A stretch of DNA of 60,167 nt from Nemertoderma westbladi (GCA_032718475.1 JAUCBJ010006840.1:1-60167); one strand, 5' to 3'; shown: positions 32,601-43,648, counted from the first letter of the stretch. The notes: generated by a model from the sequence alone, not told the origin. A program made the numbers and translations.

Positions 32601-34447
32601 CTGCCTTCAATGTCGCTCTGCGCTATGACTTTCTCACTGACTACGTAATATCAATATGACATGTGCCCTGACCAGATTCCGTGCTAAACCATGCCCAGTG
32701 TAATGAGCTGAGCTAATGCCACTACCAACTAACCATGGTCCGGACCGAACCTACCATCGGTCCGAATGTACTATCGGTCCGAACGTACTATTGGTCCGAA
32801 CCTACCATCGGTCTGTCGGTGCACCACACGACCTACTTACCTTTCTACTTCCTTCTCCTCATCAACCCCCCTGTTACAGTTCTCCACCGCGTAGTACCGA
32901 TGTACCACATGGCCGATGTACGGCTTCCCCTTAATGTATTCCCGAATCCTCGCGAATATCGACTCTATGGCGACGGCTCGTTGGGACTCATCGCCTGGGA
33001 CCCCGGCTGCGTGAGTCCCCACGAGGAACACCGGGGGACTGAGTGTGCGCTGCGAGCCCTCGATATCGTGGCGTTCAGCCGCGAACGCGTAGATGTTGGA
33101 GAGCCAGAAGTCGAGGAACTCGATGTTAGTCATCTCGTTATTGGCGAGCTCGACCCGGTCGACCCCGGGTTGAGTGACCGAGTCGACTCCGGTTCGAACA
33201 ACCGAGACGGCCGGCTCGTCCAAATGTTTGGTGAGATCGAAGACGAGTAGATAAACGGCTCGGTAGGTGAGGAACACCTGGTGGGTCGTGTAGTAGACGC
33301 TCTGCCCCGCAAAGTCCCAGATGTTGAGCTCCACAGAACGGCGTTCATCCGTAGAGTTCTGCCGTTCCAGCTCTACCCGCAGGGCGGCGTCATTATCTGC
33401 GGTCTGTAATAACGACTCTACCAGCGCCGCTATTGAGTCAGGGATAGATCGTAACGTGTCTGCTGTTTCTACAGAGTTGTAAAAAGGTGGGGAATCATCA
33501 ATAACGTCTCTACCATCCCCATGCGACTCTGTTAATCCCTCTCCACTGGGGACGTTACCAATGTTGTCGCTATCAGCTACAGTAGGAGAAGCGTCTTCTA
33601 ACTTATTTCTATTCTTAAGAATTTCCAAGGCAATATTAATAGCTAAGGACTTCTCGTATTCCTCGTCGAAGTTATCCGAAGATTTGTTAGAAGGGTCGAC
33701 AACTGAGTCGTTAACAGTTAGCTTCCAGTCCTCGCAACGCGACACATATATGTCACAACTAAACGCGGTATCTATCCCATCTGTGGAATCCTCGTTGGCA
33801 TCAAACTGCTGACCAGTTAAGGACTTCTTGAGACTCGTTTTCCCGGCCCTCTCCTGCCCCACCAACATTAAACGAGTCCGATACATTGGCCGCGTGCCGC
33901 CCCTCATGGCCGCCCGGAAGGCCGTCCAGGCCTCGGGGCCGCGCGCTAGTATCTCCCGGGGAATCTCCGTGGGTTGGACAAACCGCACCCCCGCGGTGTT
34001 CCCGTAGACATCGACGAGACCCCACAACTTCAGGCTCCGGGAATCCGGTATCGGTTCCGGCACCAACAACCCTTGGCTCTCGTTGTTCACTGAGTAATGT
34101 GCCTTGCCGAAACCGTCGTAATGGAAATCTATTTGGTTGCCGACCGCCGCGTGCTGTTCGCTTATAGACTTCGCCCAATAGCCGCTCATGTTGGTTAGAT
34201 CGGGGACTGCGTATCTAGGCAACTCCTTCCATTGCCAGGTAACAGGGTCAACCGAAGTAAACCCCAGTCTTAATGCTCCGCTCCAGTTTGTGAAGTTTTT
34301 GGAGATGCTAATAGCTACTCGAGTATCCACTGGAATTGGAGTCTGCGTGAAACATATTCCGTGACAAAATGTATCAAATCTTTCCACCTCACAACCATCT
34401 TCCGATACCACAGCATTTTTGCCATGAACTTGATGGAAACGCATCAT
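29682..34447 (-). CDS. Neuralized-Roc-COR-Death-TIR protein with C-terminal CaaX box (two exons)
   Basis: The exons are 34447-32841 and 31887-29682. The donor is AAG|GTAAGT and the acceptor TTCCAG|A, giving an in-frame join (VER|LRKH) of about 1270 residues. Order: Neuralized repeat (about 4-159, starting FHQVHGKNA); Roc GTPase with P-loop GQERAGKT (197-204), WDFAGQ (377-382) and VGTHAAG, where the usual G4 Asp is missing; COR from about 537; a Cys/His cluster (871-909, CPCGRPCPSHG); Death domain (about 939-1024); TIR (about 1033-1145) with PPVFISYQWE, a GFRCWMDIGQ loop and SSNCCKE, whose Glu1105 aligns with the NADase glutamate. A Pro-rich tail ends KCAICNIL, fitting a geranylgeranylation box. 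Roco proteins are GTP-controlled dimers, and Death and TIR are signalling domains, so an immune or death switch is inferred. The start is the first of two ATGs just before the Neuralized repeat; an upstream exon is possible. Confidence 0.85.
31888..32840 (-). other. Intron of the Neuralized-Roco-TIR gene
   Basis: A 953-base GT..AG intron between the Roc and COR coding exons, phase 2. At its 5' side (32745-32820) is a short tandem of about 18 bp built on ATCGGTCCGAACCTAC, four to five copies. The rest is A/T-rich and empty. Confidence 0.85.
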
Positions 34448-35160
34448 TTTTCAAAGCATACCGATAATTCAATGCAATTACATTGTGAATTACAGAATTA
34501 GGCAGCAGAAGTGCCGGGGCCGGCGCTAGGTCAGTAGGTGCTAGGCCTGCTACTGTGCTAGGGCCCTAGCACATAGCCTCTTCTAAATATTGCTATACTC
34601 TATACTGCTATAGGCTGACAGCTGGCTGATAGGGCCTACATCTGTCATCTGTAGTACTGTAGTACTGTAGTAAACCTTCCAATACTACACCCTACTACTG
34701 TACTGCATTATGTTTTCCAAAGTCAGTCGGTGATATACCTAGGCGATTTTGGACTTACTCCGGCCATATACTGGTATTTGGTCCGCGGACCAAATACTTT
34801 TTCGGGGGGTCTGGGGATGGCAATGTTATTAAAACTTCTGACCTTTCAGCAAAGACTACCTGCTTGTACGCACTTACTGTAATTAATCTCGTCCACATAT
34901 TCAAAATCTCAGGACCTGTAATTAATGATTTGATAAGGCTAAAAATTAATAGTACTGAACATGACTAGCTAGTGCCAGATGAACTGTACCTACAGTACTT
35001 CAAGGCCAGCTGTTTGGTCTGCCAATCTGCCAATACCACATCTGATTACCTCAACACACCAATGAATAAAATCAATTAATGAAGCCGTATTGAAACACGA
35101 AAAGTATTTGGTCCATTACAGTACAATCATTATGACTTACAACCAACTGATTGCTTAAGA
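34448..35160. promoter_or_regulatory. Upstream region of the Roco gene with a perfect 24-bp palindrome
   Basis: The 5' flank of the minus-strand gene has no ORF. Bases 34774-34797 are a perfect 24-bp palindrome centred on GGTCCGCGGACC, flanked by TATTT. The half-site GGACCAAATAC recurs about seven more times up to 35860. Whether this is regulatory or just repeat DNA cannot be told from sequence alone. Confidence 0.4.
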
Positions 35161-36020
35161 CCGGACCAAATACCAGGCCAGGAGTATGTATATACTACCG
35201 ATAGTTGGTCCGCTCCTATAGGCTTTCATTACAAATTTTACATTGAAAAGCATTAGGTCGGACCAAATACCAGTAGTATTATATATAGGCAAACACTTAT
35301 TTCTAAATCATTTAGCAACAGTGTTGTGTTTGTTCTGGGGGAAGATCCCCCGGGAAAAGGGTTTCTTTGGGGGCCAAATCAGAAAAAATGGGGCTTGGGA
35401 TGTTTTGGGGTTGGTGTTTAAAAATCTAATAGCGCGGGTATTTAATTATCCCATAGTGAGGACCAAATACCAGGAGTGTGATATACTACCGATAGTTGGT
35501 CCGCTCCTATAGGCTTCCATTACAAATTTTACATTGGAAAGCATTAGGCCGGACCAAATACCAGTAGTATACAGTATATATATATAGGCAAACACTTATT
35601 TCTAAATCATTTAGCAACAGTGTTGTGTTTGTTCTGGGGGAAGATCCCCCGGGAAAAGGGTTTCTTTGGGGGCCAAATCAGAAAAAATGGGGCTTGGAAT
35701 GTTTTGGGGTTGGTGTTTAAAAATCTAATATCGCGGGTAATTAAAAATCTCATAGTGAGGACCAAATACCAGGAGTATGTATATACTACCGATAGTTGGT
35801 CCGCTCCTATAGGCTTCCGTTACAAATTTTACATTGGAAAGCATTAGGCAAGACCAAATACCAGTAGTATATAGGCAATCACTTATTTCTAAATCATTTC
35901 GCAACTGTATTGTGTTTGTTCTGGGGGAATTTCCCCAAGGAAAGGGGTTTCTTTGGGGGCCAAATCATAAAAATTGGGGCTTGGAATGTTTTGGGGTTGG
36001 AATTTAAAAGGGGCTTGGAA
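35160..36020 (+). repeat. Tandem repeat of about 295 bp, three copies
   Basis: The marker ACTACCGATAGTTGGTCCGC occurs near 35193, 35486 and 35786. Each copy contains GGACCAAATACCAG at both ends and TTTGTTCTGGGGGAA followed by GGGTTTCTTTGGGGGCCAAA. Short ORFs inside are conserved only because the copies are young. Confidence 0.9.
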
Positions 36021-36024
36021 TGTT

Positions 36025-36174
36025 ATGATGTTGAATCAAGCCGAGTTGATGCAACAACAGACGACAGCAATGGCGGATAGACAATACCAATTTATGCAGG
36101 AACATTCTAGAACGATGGCTACGCAACAAAATGAGTTCTTTTCCAATTTAATGGAGAGTCATAAGAATAGTCGT
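36025..36174 (+). pseudogene. 5' half of a Gln/Met-rich ORF split by the LTR element
   Basis: From ATG 36025 the frame reads MMLNQAELMQQQTTAMADRQ and on to ESHKNSR at the insertion point. Across the LTR element and one copy of the target duplication it stays open for 20 more codons (48033-48092). I do not recognise the helical, Gln-rich segment. Confidence 0.55.
36170..36174 (+). repeat. Target-site duplication GTCGT, left copy
   Basis: Identical to 48028-48032; a 5-bp duplication is usual for BEL/Pao and many other LTR elements. Confidence 0.93.
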
Positions 36175-37409
36175 TGTAAAAGCTTCTGTGGGATATAACT
36201 GGCCCCTTTTGCTTCGCAATCCAGTTTCCCCCCAGGCGCTGGAATACTCTAAAAAGGTTCTCTAACTATATATATATTCCCCTCGCCCGCAAGGTACCGT
36301 TACAGGTGTTTTAACGGACATAAAAGTCATTCTGCTATATACGTGTTTTGGCGGACATGGTAAGGCAAAAAACCTGTAATGCACCAACTACCTTTCACAG
36401 CTTAGCCGTGATGATTCATATTACGACATCTAACAGCTGGTTGCTGACATGGAAACAGCCATTGGATGCATGGTTCTTTGTTTGGCTTGAGCCAATCAGA
36501 GCGATTTTTCCTGTCGACGTGTAGCTTTTCGGTCGATCATAAGGAGAGGGTTCAGTCTTACTGCTTTTACTTGATACTTTGTTGTTATTGCTGTCTAAGC
36601 CAGAAACACCGGCTTTTTGGGAAGAACTCTAGTAAAACTGCTTAGATTATAGAAAGTATAACTGTTACCGGCGGTGTTACCTCACTTAATTTAACTGCAC
36701 TAATCATATTGTTTGTACTGCTATTTACCGTCAGTTATTAATTGTATCTATTTGTTGATGGAAATATTGCTCTTTGGAGAATACGGATAAATCACCCCAA
36801 ATTCCCAATTTTCTTGATACACTACAGGTTAGAGAGGCGGGCTATATATAACAATTGCGATTTATATCAATGTGGTGTGTATTGAATCTAATGTTATTTA
36901 GTAGACACTACGTGAGTCAATTACTGCTCTCTTTATGTGTGATCAAATATACTGACTGTCGGCAGAATAGTGTGCATGATTGTGAGTGTGATGTGACTGG
37001 TAACAAAGCATTTCCTAAAGAATGCGACTTATACTTTAATCATAAGCCTTATCGTTGCGTTTAGTATAAGTCCTAGCTCTGTTTAAATAGATAGAGCGCC
37101 ACGTCCTAAAGGAACTGTTAATATTTCCCGAAAGTTAATAATATCTGTCAGAAATTACATATTAGCGATCAATCGAATAATACAGTAAGCTTACACTGCA
37201 ACCTTACACTGCAATAATAAAATCTAAGCATCCGAATTCAGCCTCCCGGGTGTAGATCCATCGGGTGAATGATCGCGCATGGGCTGGCTTCGGCTAATGT
37301 TTTGTTTATTAGCATAAAATATTGTCGTATGCTAAAGGTGTGTTAATTAACTAAAAGACATATAAATTTTGGCAGGTTAAACTGCTAAAGGTCTTCAAAA
37401 GCGCGAACA
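36175..37409 (+). repeat. 5' LTR
   Basis: 1235 bp, TG..CA, near-identical to 46793-48027. A TATATATATATT box at about 36266-36278 and GCTATATATAAC near 36841 could be promoters. CAATAATAAAATC near 37210 could serve polyadenylation. Confidence 0.95.
36870..37064 (+). CDS. Small Cys-rich ORF inside the 5' LTR
   Basis: From ATG 36870 the ORF has 64 residues. A hydrophobic N-terminal third (LLLSLCV core) resembles a signal peptide. The rest has five cysteines, as in DCRQ..HDCECDV..KECDL..YRCV. A TATA-like GCTATATATAAC lies about 30 bases upstream. The 3' LTR copy (47488-47682) encodes the same protein. I do not recognise the family; it may be chance. Confidence 0.35.
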   Translation: MWCVLNLMLFSRHYVSQLLLSLCVIKYTDCRQNSVHDCECDVTGNKAFPKECDLYFNHKPYRCV

Positions 37410-39574
37410 GTAACAGTTATAATCTTATTGCAGTAGGCAATAAGGTTGCAAAATACCGTAGTAACCGGTATTTCTGTAGGTCTGTAGCCTGTAGGCCCAA
37501 CTGTCCTAACCGGTACTGCTGTATAAGTACATTAGTATTATTCGATTTTGATTATTGTATACCGGTAGGTCTTGGTACTTAATCAGGGAACGGCCGCCCT
37601 GATTTTTATTTGAGATTTTACTTATTTCTGTCGGTTTTATTTACTAGTAGGCTAATATTGAGCAGAAGGCGTGTGACCCTGCTCAGATTGTTCAGATAAT
37701 TGTAGGCTGAGCTGCTGTCTGACTGTGTTGAGTTTGGAGAGATTACGGCGTGTGTAGAGTTTGTCTGATCAAGTGCCGTTAGTAAGTTGGGGCAGCCATA
37801 TGCTGAAGGTCAATCCCCTCTTAAAGAATAAGTCGTACTACCGTGTTAGAACGCATACTAACTAACAGTTTCAGAATCTGCATATACTGTAGTTTATTTA
37901 GGCTTGATCGTAGTCTGCCAGCGTTTTGGCCTGTGTTTGTTTGTGTGGTCTGTTCAGGTACCGTAATAGTTATTACTCAGATATTTGTAGGCTGGATTGT
38001 TGTCTAGCTATTATTAGGTCTGAAGAGATTGCTGCGTGTGTAGAGTTTGTCTGATAAAGCTCCGTTAGTAAGTTGGGGCAGCCATAGCGGTAAGGTCTAT
38101 CCCCTCTTAAAGAATAAGTCGTACTACCGTGTTAGAACGCATACTAACTAACTATTTCAGAATCTACACGTACGGTAGTTTATTTAGGCTTGGTGGTGGT
38201 CTGCCAGCGTTTTGGTTTGTATTTGTTTGAGTATTCTGTACGGGTAGCGTAATATTTATTATTCAGAGTTTATGCGATTATTCGCAACATTCATGTCCCC
38301 AAGTTTATTCCTACAGTAATTGTGTTTGTTACACATACCGTTATAGTTAAATTAACTCCGGTACTACACGGGCTGCTTGGCGTAGGTAAAGACTGGTGAC
38401 TTTGTGCTTCGGTCACTCCAGCAGATGCCGTGGTTCTTTTAACTGTTCAAGTATATTTAACTACTGATTATTTGTTATACCGGTACTTGTACCTAATTTA
38501 GGGTTTAGTGTACAGTGCTTTCCGAAGTAATTAGTGTGTAGGCCGTATATTTGTGTTGTAAAGTGGTTGATAGGCACATTCGTTAGCTCTATTAGCTTCT
38601 GGGTAGGAACAATCCGTGATACATAACGTAGTACCTATAGCGATACGGTTATAGGTCGTCAGGCGGTGGTATTTTCCTATCTGGACAGTACAATATATTT
38701 ACTACTACTTATTATTTAAATACCGTAGTACCCTGTCCTTTGTAATAACCAGAAATCTAACCCTTTGTTGGGCTGGTTTGTAGACTTCCTGTAAAATTAC
38801 CCTAAAAATTCGTACGTAATATTTTTTGTTGTGTTTAATTAGAGATTTAATCTCACCCGTATCGTAAGTAATTTGTAGTATTAAGTAACTTAGGTAAATT
38901 AGAATTATCTGTTTTAGTGTCCAATAAATAGCACTCCACTGAGAGCGCACAGCTTCTGTGTAGTGACCCCCCAGAAATAATAACATTTATTTCAAATATT
39001 GACAAAACCCTTTTAAACGGGTATATAAATATTATAAATCAACTCAAACGATTTATAAATAGTAGGCCTGCCATACAACAACTAGGTCTCAATATCAGTT
39101 GGACTACTGCTTAAATAACGGTAACAAAGTAAGTTAAAGTAACCAAGTAACCCTAAAATATTCAGAAATTCAATTATTCTAAAATAATTGACATACCGGT
39201 ATTTACCATAGGCTTATTATATTTATTTCTATAAATTTGTGTTGAAATCATACCGGTACTCTGTAATTAATTATAGTCCAGAATTATACTTATATACTAT
39301 AAGTGTAGGCTGTATACCGGTATTCACGATAGGCCTATTATATATTTATATATATTTGTGCTAAAATTATATACCGGTACTCTGTGACAAATCTAGTCTG
39401 TAATAATACTTATATATATATTATAAGCATACCGGTATTCTAATATATTATATATATATCACGCTACACTGAGTAGCAGTATCGGTAATTAATTACTAGG
39501 CTAACAGTGATACTGAATTACTAGACTTGCTTTAACTGTAATATAGCAGTAGGCATTCAACTGTACAATCAAAC
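37410..39574 (+). other. 5' leader of the LTR element, with tandem duplications
   Basis: Two copies of a block of about 285 bp lie at about 37690-38270. The shared words are GTAAGTTGGGGCAGCCATA, AAAGAATAAGTCGTACTACC and GTGTTAGAACGCATACTAAC. A second, diverged tandem of about 125 bp at 39185-39440 repeats CATACCGGTAT, ATTTATATATATTTGTG and ACCGGTACTCTGT. No ORF is supported. Confidence 0.7.
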
Positions 39575-42500
39575 ATGGCTGACACAAGGCAAACTCTGTC
39601 AGATAGTCTCCTAGAAACAACAGCCTGTTTCTCAGATCAAAGTGTAGAGAATCCCAGACCGAGGTCTGAAACCCCTCATACTGTAAGAAGGGCAACCCCT
39701 GCAGTGGTTGTGTCAGAACCTAGGTTGGTAGAAAAGATTTCGCAATTTGCGAAGTTAGTGAAGCGCCGTTGGTCTGCCATAGGCACTCGGGCCCAAGTCA
39801 AGCGGGATCAAGAAGAAGCTATAAAACAGCAGCATCCTCCTAGCCAAGAACCGGGTCCTCAGCGGTCCGATAGCTCCAGTAGTTCGGATACTGTTGAGCG
39901 GACGCCAGAACGCGGAGCGAAGATGGCGGATACGGTTTATGATGGGCGGCCAGCCTGTGGGGAATCAACCGACGCCACTTCTTCTCAAGTGGAAAGTGAG
40001 GTGGAAAGCGAAGTGGAAAGTGAGGTGGAAAGCGAAGTGGAAAGCGAGGTGGAAAGCGAAGTGGAAAGCGAATTAACAGCAGCAGAGAAGCTGCGAACTA
40101 GAGACGCTATCGACATTTATTTGTCCGACTATCAGCGATTCCTAGGAGACGAAGAGTTGAGGAGACGGCTGTATGGACTTTCCCCTAATAGTGAAGGAAC
40201 CAAGCTTGTATTGGACTCAATCGATGCCGAAATGTTAGCTGCAAACCAAGCTGAATGTGATGAAAAACTCCGTCTCACTAGAGTCCGAGAAGAACAAGTA
40301 AAGAAAAGAAGGATAGAGGAACAAAAGGCGGCGGCTATGGCAGTGGCAGAAGCAGAAAGGAGAGCATCGGAGCAGATTACCCAACTGGAGTTGGAGAATC
40401 TGCAAGAGACACAAGACAGTATAAATAAACAGTTTACTGCTAATCAAATGCAGATGATGAGAAAATCTACTCCCAAGCGCCATGGGTACACATCCTCGGA
40501 GGAAGGCGATACTACCGATCCTGAAGGCGGAGGAAATAGATCTCATCTAAGTAGGCGTAGAAAAACATATTACCGTCGCAAATTGCCTGATTTGCCCCCA
40601 GTTGTTAAAAGACAGCTAACTAGCACAGATTTAGGTAGTGCAGAACCCATAGAACAATTCATCCAGGTCAAAAGACTCCCTACTATAGTCGATGAACCCG
40701 AAATAATTAGGCCTGTTGTTCCCAAAGTCACTTCTGTGCTAGAGACCCCTACACTTCCAGAGCTTAACTCTAAATTCCCTTTACATAGTACTACACTGCC
40801 TGTACCCGGTGGAACAGTCCATGCAAATACCCCTGTCCAGATAGCAGAGAGAGAAATCAATAATTTGTCTCCCGTCGTCCCGCGTCAGCCCGCTACTATG
40901 TTGGCGACTCCCGCTTCGGCGGTTGAGTGGGTGGAAGAGGGACGGCGGGGGATGAAACTCCTGCTAGGACAGATGCAGGAGACTGTCCACCAACTTAAGG
41001 GAACAGTGAGGGAAGGTAGAGCAGAGTTGCAAGAAGTGCAGCAAAGTATCGCGCTAGAACGCGACAAATTAGTCAATATACAAAAAGGCATACCCATGCC
41101 CCCTGTAACATTGTGTCAACCCGTTAGGTCTGAAGTATTACATGCGCAAGGTGTGGAGCCTACACGCATCTATACTGCTAGTGAAGTTGAAACCCCTATA
41201 GCAAACCCTATTAAGGGTGATTATAGACCTGTTATTAATGATATTCCCTATAGACCTGATAATGATCCGAGAAATTTATATACCGATAATTCGATATTAA
41301 ATAACACGATGGCCCAAGAAAGCTTTACGCGTCAGATGGCTAGAACAGAAGCCCGCCAAGCGGTCAAAGTGGGAGAGATCGTCAAATTCAATGGAGATGA
41401 GATGAAATGGTTACCTTTCAACGAATATTACAAAGATAGCATACAGAACTCTGTACTATCTAACGGAGAAAAACTTAGATTCCTCATCAAGTGCTTGGAA
41501 GGACCTCCCAAGTTAATGGCGTTAAAGTTTATTGGACATCCAGATGGATTAAGACAAGTTTGGGATACATTAAACATCAGGTATGGTAACAAGGATAACA
41601 TAGCTAAGTATTTGTATGCAAAATTAGTAGCCCCCCGACACTTCCTTAGTAGCGGGATTATAGAGTTTTCCGATGAAATTCAAGAGATCTGTAGACAACT
41701 AGACTGGTTAGGTAAGTCGCATGAATATCAGAGTTCCATGGTCATTGGAGCCGTAGTCTCTACTTTACCAAAGGGTGGAGTATGTACGCGCTGGGACAAG
41801 AAAGTGTTGTACATGAATGAACAACAACGCCGAAGCCCTACCATGGCTGATCTCATGTCCTTCTTAGATAGTGAAGTAAAATTACAACTCATAAGGCAGT
41901 CCAGAGAGAAAACATCGGAAAATAAGGTAAGTGAGAAACCCGTTTCTAGGAGAAGGATAATACCAGTGTGTTATACTGACGACGGCGAAAGCCAAGCTTC
42001 TCAAGAAGAGGACAGCGGGAAAGACACCGAACGATCTTACTATGACAACAAGACCTATAAAGACGTAAGTAAATACAAGTCTCGAACCAGTGACAGGAGA
42101 GAACAGGTAACAACAACTCCTCCTACATCTCCTAAGAGAATTCACGGAAGAAAGCCCGAAGAAAGAACGAGAGTGCAGAACGTTAACCAAGTTAAGGTGA
42201 GTAACATCAAACCAAAATGTGCGCTGTGCGACGGGCCCCACCGTTTGAGTGCGTGTGCAGAATTCCTAAAGAAATCCATGGCAGATAGACGTGGAGTCCT
42301 GTGGGATAAGCGGTTATGTTATAACTGTCTCAGACGCGGACACCAGCGGCGAACCTGTTACTCTGACGCAAGGTGTGCTAAGTGCGGCGCGAAACATCAT
42401 AGCTTGTTACACACGGAATTCGAACGAAACAGCCCGAGTCAGGTAAGTGAGCCCAAATCACATGTCCAATTCAGTGATGTGAACGACACTGACCAAAGTT

Positions 42501-43648
42501 CTGAGTGGGAAGGATTCTATACGGACGAATTCTCCGATGCCAACGAATCCTGTTATCTAATAAATACCGCAGTGTATCGAGCACTTACTTACGAAAAGGA
42601 CATCAACGATGAGTTTCCCCCAACTACTTTCGCCAAACAACCATCTTGGAAAGCTCCAGCTTCCAACGTAGGAATCAGAGAATTTCCTGTAGTTCAAGTA
42701 AGAGTTCACGGTCTTAACAAAAGCTACATAGTGAAAGCCCTCCTTGACTCTGGCAGCACAGGAACATTCATCAATCAAGAACTAGCCGAAGATATCTTTG
42801 CTGGACAACCCAAGTTCCGGACTAAACTGAATATGTCAGGAATTATGCAGGTTTGGAAATCTACCCTAACGGCAGATTACTATGTAGGTGTGTTGTCCAC
42901 CCCCCAGGATAAGTTAGGAACACAAGGTATAAGGTCAGTAAAAATGGTGGCCATAAAGAACTTTGCTACTACTCAAGCAGAACCTTATAACTGGGACGAG
43001 GATGAGTGCATCCAACATCTTGAGATACCTCGATTCCAAACCGATTATCCTGGAGTGCAAATCCTCATCGGCCAAAACGCGCATGAGGCGCTCGAGACAT
43101 TGGAGAAACGGCCTGCTGAACCGCAGCCATTACAAACTTATGCGGTAAGAACTAGAGTAGGTTGGTACTTCACTGGCCCTTCCCGTAGAACTCTCAAAGA
43201 GAGATTACCTCAACAACAGGTATACCAAGTAAAGGGGGAAGTGGAGAGCAGTGATGTGGACGATCCAACTGAGGGAACACCATACTCCTCAGATAATGAC
43301 GATATTAACTCCAATGTAGATCAATGGAGACATTGCCTTGGGACGATTAATCCAGCCGACATCGATTCCAGAAGAGCAACTCCTCAAGAACGGATAGATA
43401 CTCCCGGCTGGTTAGGTGGACCCGACTCCCTAAGTAAAGAAGAAGATGAATGGCCTCCTCATCTTACCACTGAGGAGATTAGACAGGCCAAGGGAGCGGA
43501 GGAAGTAACACGACAGCCTAATCGCCCAGCTGGTCGCTTAGGTTTACTGGAAAGAGACCGAAAACTGTCCGGAAACCATGGAAGGCAGGATACTCTTCCT
43601 ACGACCACTTCCCTAATTCGACAAAGATCTAGGGACTCCATAACGTAA
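39575..43648 (+). CDS. Gag-protease polyprotein with an internal pol deletion
   Basis: The uninterrupted 1357-residue ORF starts at ATG 39575. Order: basic head; seven VESE repeats (139-167); coiled coil (about 215-290); second helical segment (about 450-505); BEL/Pao capsid (about 600-775, VKFNGDEMKWLPFNEYY); three zinc knuckles (882-946, including CYNCLRRGHQRRTC and CAKCGAKHHSLLH); retropepsin (about 1036-1202) with a canonical LLDSGSTGTFI (Asp1058) and GWYFTGPS. About 45 residues later comes WRHCLGTINPADIDSRRATP and EDEWP (1250-1294), which in BEL/Pao Pol proteins lies after RNase H and before integrase. RT and RNase H therefore look excised in frame. It would assemble particles and process Gag but not copy RNA. 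Confidence 0.9.
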   Translation: MADTRQTLSDSLLETTACFSDQSVENPRPRSETPHTVRRATPAVVVSEPRLVEKISQFAKLVKRRWSAIGTRAQVKRDQEEAIKQQHPPSQEPGPQRSDSSSSSDTVERTPERGAKMADTVYDGRPACGESTDATSSQVESEVESEVESEVESEVESEVESEVESELTAAEKLRTRDAIDIYLSDYQRFLGDEELRRRLYGLSPNSEGTKLVLDSIDAEMLAANQAECDEKLRLTRVREEQVKKRRIEEQKAAAMAVAEAERRASEQITQLELENLQETQDSINKQFTANQMQMMRKSTPKRHGYTSSEEGDTTDPEGGGNRSHLSRRRKTYYRRKLPDLPPVVKRQLTSTDLGSAEPIEQFIQVKRLPTIVDEPEIIRPVVPKVTSVLETPTLPELNSKFPLHSTTLPVPGGTVHANTPVQIAEREINNLSPVVPRQPATMLATPASAVEWVEEGRRGMKLLLGQMQETVHQLKGTVREGRAELQEVQQSIALERDKLVNIQKGIPMPPVTLCQPVRSEVLHAQGVEPTRIYTASEVETPIANPIKGDYRPVINDIPYRPDNDPRNLYTDNSILNNTMAQESFTRQMARTEARQAVKVGEIVKFNGDEMKWLPFNEYYKDSIQNSVLSNGEKLRFLIKCLEGPPKLMALKFIGHPDGLRQVWDTLNIRYGNKDNIAKYLYAKLVAPRHFLSSGIIEFSDEIQEICRQLDWLGKSHEYQSSMVIGAVVSTLPKGGVCTRWDKKVLYMNEQQRRSPTMADLMSFLDSEVKLQLIRQSREKTSENKVSEKPVSRRRIIPVCYTDDGESQASQEEDSGKDTERSYYDNKTYKDVSKYKSRTSDRREQVTTTPPTSPKRIHGRKPEERTRVQNVNQVKVSNIKPKCALCDGPHRLSACAEFLKKSMADRRGVLWDKRLCYNCLRRGHQRRTCYSDARCAKCGAKHHSLLHTEFERNSPSQVSEPKSHVQFSDVNDTDQSSEWEGFYTDEFSDANESCYLINTAVYRALTYEKDINDEFPPTTFAKQPSWKAPASNVGIREFPVVQVRVHGLNKSYIVKALLDSGSTGTFINQELAEDIFAGQPKFRTKLNMSGIMQVWKSTLTADYYVGVLSTPQDKLGTQGIRSVKMVAIKNFATTQAEPYNWDEDECIQHLEIPRFQTDYPGVQILIGQNAHEALETLEKRPAEPQPLQTYAVRTRVGWYFTGPSRRTLKERLPQQQVYQVKGEVESSDVDDPTEGTPYSSDNDDINSNVDQWRHCLGTINPADIDSRRATPQERIDTPGWLGGPDSLSKEEDEWPPHLTTEEIRQAKGAEEVTRQPNRPAGRLGLLERDRKLSGNHGRQDTLPTTTSLIRQRSRDSIT

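Noticed and set aside
39894-40076. Overlapping 60-residue KWKAR repeat ORF
   Set aside because: It is the VESE repeat region of the Gag ORF read in another frame.
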